A stretch of DNA of 64,000 nt, taken from positions 54,327,001 to 54,391,000 of the forward strand of contig NC_134120.1 of assembly GCF_040939455.1 (NCBI RefSeq). Reading direction: 5' to 3'. Position 1 is the stretch's first letter; the number at the start of each line of letters is the position of its first letter. Shown here piece by piece: positions 52,901 through 64,000 of the stretch. The stretch comes from Microcebus murinus (lineage: Eukaryota > Chordata > Mammalia > Primates > Cheirogaleidae). The notes beneath the pieces were generated by a model that was not told the origin of the DNA, did no database searches, and saw only the letters and a program-made list of their open reading frames with translations. A program made the position numbers and the translations under genes.

Positions 52901-54806
52901 AGTGTGGTGCAGTCAGAGAAGGGTTCAGCTGAGAAATCTAGGATTTAAAAGATTTCTGGGCAGACATGGAGGTTCTCTAAGAAGAGAGAACGGCAGAGAA
53001 AGACACTTCTTTGCCAAGTGTGTGGTGTGTTAATTTAATTTAGGTCAGTATGACTGAGCTCTTCCAGGGCAGGGACTGTCCCCATGAACTGATGAGTGGT
53101 GAGGGCTGGTTGCTCCCTCCGTTGGTCCACACACCTACAGGAAACTGGGTTTGCTGGGCTGTAGATAGCTCTTTGTCCCTTGTTTGTAAGCACTTCCTCC
53201 TCAGTGGGAGGAACTCTGCTGACTTTTCCCAAAACTAATCTGCCAAATATTCTAGGCTATTGGCAACTTGTTACCTTTTGTTGAGGTTCATTGTCATCTC
53301 TATGAAGTGCAAATATTAAAAATAGACAACATTAAGAAATTTTTGACTTGATGTAAGAAGCTTTTTAGAAATGATTAGTTGTATACTTGGGTAAAAATAT
53401 GTTTCTAAGCATTGGATTGTTTCCCTCATTACCAGGTATTTAATGGCTATTAGATACGGTATAAGTATAGGATATTTCATTTGAGAGAGAGGACTATTTT
53501 AATGAACTGCTTTCATTCATGGAATTTTAGATTTAGCCACTGGATATTTTTTCTGCTGTTGGTGATTTTATTGACATTAATCTGCTCATTAAAACTGATA
53601 GTCTTGATTGTGGCTAAACAGATTGTTAATCTTATTTTTCCTATTAAGAATTAGTGTTGTGTTGATAATCACATGATAATATTACCACTTATTTTCTGAT
53701 TCTGAATGTCATTGCCCTATCCTTTTATTTTTATTCATTAAGCTTTGTGGTTACAAAAATAGTCCTGCTGTGGGAGTGCTAAAGTTGGATAAGTTACTCA
53801 GGTTGGTTGAAGAAAAGCATCTGATGTGCCGAGAAAACAGCGTCATCAACACAAAACCCATTTGCTCTGGCTATTTCAAGGGTCTTGTTGATTTGAAGCA
53901 GAGCTCAAGAGTGGTCTCATGCCAGTTCTTTTCGTTAAAGTAGCAGCCATGTGACAAGTTTTTATAAAAGTTACATTCCTTAACTAAAAACTTTAAAACA
54001 AATTCATTTGAAGTAATTAGAAACAAAACTAAAACAGAATAGTAGTCATGACAGAATATGAATTTTATTTGGAAAAAATTCCATCACAGATTAAGCTGGC
54101 AGTGTTTTATCATTAAGCTCTACCTTTTTAAAATCAGAACCTAGCAAGTATCTTCATGCCGTGCTTTGTGTCTTGTAGAATGTCACTTATTAAAGTTATA
54201 CTGTTACTTTGTCGTTGAGCCATTAAGGAACTCCACTTAAGCATATGGGTCATGCACAATTCTGCTTCCTGTTTCAAGGCTTGTTCCAGTGTCCTTTGAC
54301 TTTGGAAAGCAAATTAGTTCCAGAACTGAAAGTGAAATTGAGTTAACCAGCTTTCCTTCAGGGACATTTGAAATTGTCTCATGTGAGAGATTAAGAGTTG
54401 AAATCTAGTAGAGTCCTCTCCAAGCTTTGTTTTCTTATGACATTTTCATGCGACTTCTCTTGTATAGAAGGAGGGCCTCCCCCAGGGTTGTAAACATGCC
54501 TTTTGGTGTGGCATTGTGTCTGCCATCTCTACTTTGTGTTACTAATCACAAAATCAGCTGCGTCTTCCACATTCCCTCAAGAACCTCCTCTGACTGCAGT
54601 GCTGCATCAGTTCCCAGAGCTGGGGCAGTCCTCCTGCTCTGTGGCCAAGGCACCAGTCGCAAATGTGGCACCTGCCAGCCTGTGGGAGGCCGGGATCACC
54701 CACCCGTGGGTCCCGGAGGCAGTCAGGAAGTAGTTCCTATAGGGAAGGTGTCTTTAGTTTCATTTTTCTTAGTTGTAAAAATAGTGTTAAAAAAGTATTG
54801 CCTTGG

Positions 54807-55128
<322 letters not shown>

Positions 55129-55145
55129 AAAAAATATTGTCTTGG

Positions 55146-55865
55146 AATATTTAAGTTTTCTGTAACTGAAAAGCATATAAGGTAATATACACAAGTGAAA
55201 ATTTTGTTTTAAAAAATACATCTGAAGCTTTATGGACTGAATTGAAAAGGAAAGATGATACATGAAGGTTCACTTAGTAATATTAAAATGAATAACAATT
55301 AAAATTGGATATGTTAATTTGTGTAAAAGTACATTTTTAAAGTAATTCCTCCCACTATCAATAATATAATAAATGTCATGTTTATATTTACCTGAATTTT
55401 TATGAGTTCCAAAAATTTTAATACAGTAACTTCTAAATTCCGATTAAGGCTATTTCATCTCAAGATTAAGTTTCCAGTGTTCTGTATAAGAATTTTCCCC
55501 CAGATGACATCCTTTTAAAGCCATCCATTTGTTGATGTAATTATGAAATATGATTTTAAGCTGGCTTCTGTGCTGAATTGTAGTAGTAATAAATTGTACT
55601 ATGGACAGCAAATACTAGATCCATCGGTCAGGATGAGCCAAGACGCACGACGTGGGCTGTGTTTCCAGCGTGCACTTGGGCAGGAGGGTGGTGCGGAGCT
55701 GCGCGTCTGGGTGTGCTTCTGCCTTTCCTTGGAATTTATCACTGGTGCTGGTTTTTTGTGGGTTTGTTTTTCTGGTAATAATACAAAAACATACAAATAG
55801 AATTATTTCGTATGACAAATTTCATCTTTCTTGTTTTGCTTCATATTTATTTGTTTTGTTTACAG
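55146..55865. other. Intronic, no repeat recognised, ends at the exon 2 acceptor
   Basis: AT-rich sequence ending in a long T-rich stretch from about 55820 to the AG at 55864-55865. Confidence 0.6.
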
Positions 55866-55926
55866 GTGTTGACTTTAAAATCAAAACTGTAGAGCTAAGA
55901 GGAAAGAAAATTCGATTACAGATATG
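55866..55926 (+). CDS. RAB12: RAB12 exon 2, switch I to strand beta-3
   Basis: The 61-base exon completes codon 76 (Gly) and encodes [19 protein letters not shown] (77-95) plus two bases of Trp96. This is the end of the effector loop and the beta-2/beta-3 hairpin of a Rab GTPase; FKIKTVEL is the Rab-type stretch after switch I. The acceptor is a T-rich tract ending TTTACAG and the donor is GTAAGT. The intron that follows is phase 2. Together with exon 1 the frame is open and matches the human protein as known. The following DTAGQE (G3) motif and switch II must lie in exon 3, beyond 64000. Confidence 0.96.
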
Positions 55927-56276
55927 GTAAGTAAAAGAGCCTGCACCCAGTGATGCACTGTATGTTTTTAATTATCCATACGCTCGTCTAAAGAAATTAA
56001 CTATTGAGCTGGTTTACCTCTCCTACTTTTCTGCTTCTTTACTTATTTTAAAATCAACAATGCTTCCTTCAAAAGAGAATTTAGAAGAGGCTATGTCATA
56101 CTCCACTTGCATATGGGGAGTTTGTGGAAAGAATAGTTTTAAGGTCATTAAATATGAAATGTCTGATTTAGAATCAAAAGTTTAGTTTATAATATCTCAA
56201 ACAAGAAGCAGTACAATTAATCAAAGTACCAGCCTAAACTATTGACACAGTTTTGCCATCTTAACAGTCCCTGTTA

Positions 56277-56613
<337 letters not shown>

Positions 56614-57746
56614 CCTATTTATGCCAGCAGTGAAGAAACCTGGAGAGTGAATGGCTATGAAATCATGAAAGACATTTTCCACAGCTTGTTGAGAATTGAA
56701 TATCTTTCCTTGCAAGAAGTGGTCTAAAGCCTGGAAGAAGTGGTGGTCAGTTGGTGCCAGGTCTGGTGAATACGGTGGATGACAGAGAGTTTCCAAGTCC
56801 CACTGCTGTAGTTTGAGCAGTGTTGTTTGTGCAACATGTGGTCAAGTGTTGTCTTGCAAGAGGATTGGCCTGTGTCTTCTGACCAGTCTCTCTCGGCTGC
56901 TTATTCACAAGCATCCTCATCATTTCACCCAGCTGGTTGAAGTAGATATCCGCGGTGATGAATTGACCAGATTTCATGAAGCTGTAGTTGTGAATATCAG
57001 TGCTGCACCACCAAACAGACACCTTTAGTTTTTTTGATGAATATTCAGTTTTGGACTGTTTCAGCATTTTATTTTTATCCAACCATTGTGCCAGATCCTT
57101 GTGATTGTCAAAAAGAATCCATTTTTCATCGCATGTAACAATATGGTATAGAAATGGTTCACCTTTGTGTCATGACAGCCAAGAAAGGCAAGCTTCAAGA
57201 TGACTTCGACGTTCATTTAATTCATGCAGAACCCATCTATCCGGCTTCTTTACTTTGTCCGTTTATTTCTAATGGTCCAATGTTGTTGAAATAGTAACAT
57301 CAAACCTTGCTGCTAATTCATGCATAGGTTGGAATGGATTCGCTTCCACTACAGCTTTCAGCTCTTCATTATCCACCTTGGTCTCAGGTCAGCCACGTGG
57401 CTCATTTTCAACATTAAAATCACCAGAATGGAACTTCTCAAACCATCAGTGTACTGTGTGTTCATTAGCCACATCCTTCCCAAACACTTTGTTGATATTT
57501 CAACCTGTCTGCATAGCATTGGTTCCACGACAGAACTTATATTAAAAAATAACATGAATTTTTTACTTATCCATGGTTGCACAAAAACTGCTCTAAAAAA
57601 TTTGGAAAGGTAATCACAAGCCAATCTGTGCATTTGAAAGACTGAGGATGTACCTTCACAATAAAAATAAAACAAGAAGTGTCAACGTGAAATGTCAGCA
57701 GTATCACCTGTCAAACTTAGTGCTAAAGGAAATCAGACATTTCATA

Positions 57747-59406
57747 CTTAATAAGCTAATACTTTAATGATAGCTAGTTTGGAACCTTTTTGCCTCTATT
57801 TTCAAATCATTTGACATGATATCAAAGCTGTCATCACTAAAATGATTGCTCACATACCTGTCTTCATGTATTTAGTGTGACAGCATTCAAAGAAAGGCCA
57901 ACATGTTCATAACTGGATTTGCACCATCTGAAGGCAGATCCTTGCAGACAGTTCCAGGGCTGTCCGTGGTGGCACTTTGTGGATATTGCTGCGGGGCGGG
58001 TATCCTCCTTCCAGCTGCACTGCTGATGCCACGTGACTTGGGCCCTCATTAATGCCCACCGGAAATGAATCTAGAGGCCCCTTGCTGAAGAGAAGCCCTT
58101 TTGTCAAATCATAATTGGAATGAGAGACTAAACCAGCTGTGTTAACATTGCATTCAGCACTAATAGCTTTCTCTTGGCTATTAACAGCCCACAGGTGGAA
58201 GAAGGATAAGATCAGGTCTGGTGGTAGTTTAAAAGTGGCACTGTTGAGATTTCTGAGAATGCCATTTTGTTTTTAATGACTCAGATGCAGTGTACTCAGC
58301 TCACTAACTCCTCTTGGCAGGTCACCCTCGACTCTGATTGTTTGTCCACCATGTGTGTGTTTGCTTTCATCTGCATTAATCGCTGCTTCATCTGTGGCAT
58401 CATCAGTCACCTAATGCTTGAATGTTAGTGCCATGTCTTCATTCTTCATCCGTGTCTGTGTCTGGGGCACAGCTGCAGCTGAGCCAGCTTTGCTTACTTG
58501 CCTTCCGGAGCTGCCTGAGGTAATGTCTTCATTTGGTCACTCCTGACTACATAACCCACTTTAAGGGTTTTTTGGGTTTTGGGTTTTTTGTTTTGTGCTT
58601 TTGGTTTTTGTATTTTTATTTTTGGCTTGACTGTGAAACATTAAACCTTGTCCAAATACTTGAATTAAAAAAATAGATACTTCCTGTTTTACTAGCCCAT
58701 GGTCAAAAAGGCAGCAAACTTTGTTTCATGCATTGCTGCCCATTTTTTAACTCTGTAAATGGCAATGAAGTGTCTTGCACACAGGCTGCTGTTTCTGATT
58801 ATAAGCTCTTTAAGGTAAAGGATTGGGGGTGTGTCCATGTGTGTGCCTGGCTTAGTGGAGGGCAGGCAGGCCAGAGGACCGTGGCACACATCTTCGTTCA
58901 TGCACGAATACTCTGTCTTCAGCCCTGGCGGTAGCAATCTGGTTTATAAAAGTATGTTCAAATGTCCTGGTGCCTCCTAGAACTCTGCCCACTAAGACTG
59001 TCTGTGCTGGTGAGTTGGATGCTTCTGGAATCTGACTGCAATGCCTGTGACTCTGACCTAAGGGCCCTACCTCATGGAATGCCCCCCGTGGAGGGAGTGT
59101 GGCTGTGTGGTTCCAGGAAGAGCACCGGTGCTTGGAAGCCACTTTCTTCTTGGATATAAAAGCATCCTCCAAAAAGACCCTGCTTCTGCCTTGACTTTTC
59201 ACCCCTCTTCCTTTGTTCTCTAAATTTTCACAACATGGGCGAGGAATATAGCTGTAGGAAGGAAAATGAGAGGCACTGGACTCACTGAAAGGTTGATTGC
59301 AAGTTTTCTATGTGGAATACTCCTGTGATTCACTAAGGAAGTAGAATTTGTCTTTTCCTGAAGGGTATTTCAACAGTGACTCATTTTCCACCATATGCCA
59401 GCCACT
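57747..59406. other. Intronic, no gene
   Basis: Several short ORFs (58852-59202, for example) without domains. An L2-like phrase (TATAAGCTCTTTAAGG) at about 58800. T/G-rich stretch at 58567-58620. Confidence 0.5.
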
Positions 59407-59479
59407 TTAACCACTTCCGTACGGCGCTCACCACCCGCGAAACCTTGCCCACAGCCGGCACTCACAGTCTGCACAATAG

Positions 59480-59846
<367 letters not shown>

Positions 59847-61613
59847 TGATGAGGAAAGCTTGAAAGCACTGAAAGCTTGTTTTACTTTACAGTAAAGGCA
59901 GCTTTACTTGTAATGTAAATCAGAATAGATAACATATACATATATGTTTTTATTACGTTATTTTTAAATGTTCACAATTTCATTTTGATAAATGAAAAAT
60001 TAGAAAAGTCAATTCAAAATTATAGTTTTATTTCAATCATATCATAAAGAAATAAGGCAAGTTTTTTAATATTACAATAAATTTTATTCTTTGGTTTGAT
60101 AAATTTTGAAGCATGGGGCTACATATAGGCCAACATTATATTGTTTACAATAGTATCTAGTACTACACCTTTTATTATGTTTTGAGCATACAATACATCT
60201 TCTTAATGGATTTTTTCTTTTGTTTTATCACTGTTGTAAGGTGCTGGAAAATGTCTTTCTCTAAAACGCATGAGATTTTCTGATGCAGTACAAGGGTTGT
60301 ATGGCCTTGATTCGGAGTACTGTTGGAGAAGTTTTGTTATATAGACAATATGTATTCCATATTGAAATGTCTAGTAAGTGAAAAAAGAATCTCTTATACT
60401 ATTTCAGCGTTTTTCTTGTGGATGAAACCGTATTTATAATTATATCACTTTTATCAGCTATACCCATCAATTTGCTATAGTCTATAATAGATGAAGGCTT
60501 TTGAATATTTTCACCCATTTGATAATTTTTCTTTTCACAATCCTTATATTCAGCCAAATGACTTGTGGACAACATCCAGACTTCACGTTTGTCCTGCCAT
60601 TTCAGTGGGAGCAAATTTCCTGATGATCTAAAACTAAGTTCTCCTTTTTCTAATTTTTCTGGCATTTTTGGCATACCTTCCCGTCGATTTTTTACTGTCC
60701 CACATGCGTTTGTTGCAAAGCTGTCCAAACATCGGAATAGTGCAGGACTTGAATACCAATTATCAACAAATAATTGATGACCCTTTCCTAAATAAGGTTG
60801 CATCAATGTTACCACAATATTGCCACTTTCACCTAATTTTTCAGAAAATGTTTGCATTTCAGTAGTTAAGTCAGTATAAACAATTATATCCAAAACATAT
60901 CCTGTTAAACAATCGTACAGCAAAAATGATTTTATCACAAACCTACTTCTCTTGGATAGTATATATTGCTTGAAAAATAATCGTCCTTTAAAAAGTATAA
61001 GAGACTCTCATCAATGCATAAAATCCTGAATGGATAAAATGATTTTTTTAATGTTTCGTGCAGTTTATCAAAAGGTTCATGGATTTTTGTCAGTCGGTCT
61101 TCTGAACTTTCAGATTCTTTATCGCTGAAGCAAAGCATCTTTAGCAACATTATACATCTATCTCGTGACATGTGTTTATTGAAGCACTTCATTAGTACTC
61201 CAATATTCTTTAATGGATAATTTTTTCACATGAAACATTATGAGTATTAGTGCAAGGAAAGTATACAGTTCATTTATTGTTGTATCGGACCAATTTTGTA
61301 ATGAAGGAGATACGTTGCCATGTGCAACTACATATCGATAGTAACTGTCACATTTACAATATCATTAAATTCTCAGAAAAGAATATTTTGAAATAATCCA
61401 AAACATTGGATGAATCATTAATATCTTCTGCTTTAATTCCACAGTTTTCATCAACAAACATGTATATGTGTGGATTTAAGTTTTCACACGACCACGTATT
61501 TATTACAGAATATTCTTTTTTCCTCTTTAATTCTTCTGCTTCTGAATCCAACCATAGAATTAATTCCCTCCTCCTTTTTGAAGTAACATTTTTACATTTA
61601 AAAACGATGCTGC

Positions 61614-62289
<676 letters not shown>

Positions 62290-62970
62290 AAAAACGATGC
62301 TGCCTTCACTTGACGTGTCAGAATCCATTATGGATCTCAAAATTATAAAAACTAAGACGTAACATAAAAAATAAAAGCAGAAAAGTCTCGGAAATAGGTA
62401 AACTATATTATTACTTACAAATCAAAAGCGTACTATAATAACTCCTACTAAGGACTTGTTAAAAGGTCACAGATTCGTAGTAACTTATTAGCCGAACGCA
62501 CACACTGCAACTGCAGAGATAAAAGCTGTAAAGGTAAAAGCTTTTGGCTGTCGACAACAGTCGACGCTCTGCTGTGCGCGCGCAGCTGTCGCTATCGACT
62601 ATAGTCGACGCTCGTACCGAAGTGGTTAATCATATCATACTTAAAATAAGACTTGTATCTTCTGAAATGCTTTATAGAAAAGATAAAAAACTTTTTCATT
62701 ATTGCTATCCCGTAGGTAAAAAGGAAGTATTGGAATCGTGATTCTAGTTCTTACTACTTTTTTAAAGTAGTGGGTGGTTTCTCTTGGAGTCGGGAGCAGT
62801 CCTTGTGCTGCTGGTGTTGAGATCTGCTTTGTGGCAGGCTCGCCGCGTCGTGTCACCGCCCTGAGTCGGGGCGCAGGAGGAGCCAGTGTGGCTGGGAGCA
62901 GCCCTTCCAGGAGGCGCTGTGTGCTCTGCTCTGATTTTCTAGACTGTCTATGCCCACTGGTTTTCACGGC

Positions 62971-62989
62971 GGGGGGGGGGGGGGGGGGG
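62971..62989. repeat. Poly-G run of 19
   Basis: Nineteen G in a row within a GC-rich patch of intron 2 (62800-62990). Long G runs are rare and length-unstable. Confidence 0.9.
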
Positions 62990-63694
62990 AGCTGTTAGAA
63001 GAAGTGCATTTTTTCCTCCATTTCTGGATATAGCCAAATTAAAGAAAATATTATTTGCTATAGATTCCTAAAAGTTTAAAGTACCAAAAGCTGCAGGTGT
63101 CTTCACGTTTTTATGTCAGTGTCACGTTTTTCAGTTCCATGGTTATCTGTGGTCAGAAAAAGGACCATTTTTTTCTGGTCTGTACTTAAGTATTTCTGTG
63201 TGAACGTCTGTAAGAACTTTAAGGAAGTGCAGCTAAAATAAAATGTGTTGACTAGGATACATAGTTTCATGAATTTATATCCCAGTGGTTATCCCTGTCA
63301 TATTGAGATGGACTTGAAGCTATGAGATTTGTCTCCTACCTTTAGGCAAACACAGAATTGAAATGCTTCATTTAAGGGTCCCTTTGTTCTGTCAACTAGA
63401 CCAGCCTTCACAGTTGGGGGCTCTTGTTTTAACTGGTGCTCTTAGGTTGGCATTGTTCTGTCATTCCCTGCTTGGAAGAGGAAGAGCATTCATACCCTGA
63501 AACTGGTTTATGCCCTGAAAACTAGTAATTGCACCATTTAAATGGACTTACTAAGTACATCAAATAGGAATCTTTGAATCGTCTAAGCATTGTTATATTA
63601 CCAAACTAGAAAAACAGAATTGCAGGAATTTTTCAATTTGCAACAGAAGCAAAGAGAGATATCAGAACAGATCGTCTAATTTTTTGAAAAATGG

Positions 63695-63760
63695 AGATTT
63701 ATGTGAGATTTTTATGGTGCTGGCACATAGTAGGTGTTCAATAAATACTTGTTGAATGGA
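63695..63760 (+). mobile_element. L2/MIR-like 3' tail
   Basis: GCTGGCACATAGTAGGTGTT followed by CAATAAATACTTGTTGAATG is the typical old L2/MIR tail. Confidence 0.7.
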
Positions 63761-63814
63761 ATCAACATTTCATTTACTCTGTTCTTCAAGCATACATGAT
63801 AGCAGATAAGTTGT

Positions 63815-63853
63815 TTTTCTTTCTTTCCTTTCTTTCCTTCCTTTCTTTTCTTT

Positions 63854-63921
<68 letters not shown>

Positions 63922-63949
63922 TCCTTTTTCTTTTTTTTTCTTTTTTCTT
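63815..63949. repeat. (TTTC)n simple repeat
   Basis: About 130 bases of TTTC repeats with some variation. It merges with the T-rich tail of the following Alu and probably grew from it. Confidence 0.95.
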
Positions 63950-64000
63950 TTTTGACAGAGTCTGACTTTGTTGCCTGGGCTAGAGTGCCATGGCGTCAGT
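63950..64000 (-). mobile_element. Alu, cut by the window end
   Basis: Starts with TTTTTTGACAGAGTCTGACTTT and GCCATGGCGTCAGT, the minus-strand Alu 3' end. Confidence 0.92.

Noticed and set aside
52516..52932. 138-codon open frame in RAB12 intron 1
   Set aside because: Part overlaps a MIR-like fragment and no domain is visible.

Overview
This window is nuclear DNA of a primate, most likely a strepsirrhine (lemur), and mouse lemur (Microcebus) is my best single guess. The evidence is the repeat content. About twenty Alu elements carry the strepsirrhine-type middle linker (AATTAATTGGCCAACTAA followed by TA repeats). The L1 3' ends share one lemur-like form. There are also two kinds of piggyBac DNA transposon, a class with published recent activity in mouse lemur and not in human.

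The only protein-coding gene I can support is RAB12 on the + strand, a Rab-family small GTPase. A CpG island (about 40650-42110) holds its promoter, 5' leader and exon 1 (CDS 41453-41678, residues 1-75 plus the first base of codon 76). Intron 1 runs 41679-55865. Exon 2 is 55866-55926 (61 bases). The rest of the window, to 64000, is intron 2. Exon 3 onward, including the DTAGQE motif, lies outside. Both splice donors and the acceptor have good consensus and the reading frame joins correctly.

Positions 1-40 kb are intergenic and built mostly of nested mobile elements: a degraded L1 with ORF1 and ORF2 (1-6690); a truncated L1 tail, then Alus nested inside an Alu (8000-9058); a decayed hAT/Charlie transposase (9059-10755); an L1 on the minus strand (10758-14385); an ERV-L pol relic (14386-15590); mostly unique DNA with one striking 62-base hairpin (19719-19780); an MLT1 LTR; an old L1 (+); and a nearly full-length L1 on the minus strand with its 5' UTR (22942-29906). 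A second MLT1 LTR follows, carrying a 269-bp piggyBac MITE. At 36.6-38.6 kb a Tigger-type element contains an L1 tail, which in turn contains a solo LTR and an Alu.

RAB12 intron 2 carries two relics of cut-and-paste transposons. One is a mariner element (56155-57744, TA target duplication, 15-bp inverted repeats, DD34D motif). The other is a complete-ended piggyBac element (59411-62625, TTAA target duplication) whose transposase is still readable on the minus strand but broken by frameshifts, a stop and Alu insertions. None of the mobile elements here appears able to encode a working protein. The most unusual points are the two unlike piggyBac families, the mariner, the hairpin at 19.7 kb, and a (CGG)12 tract in the RAB12 leader that lies in a reading frame open through to the RAB12 start and so could encode poly-glycine.
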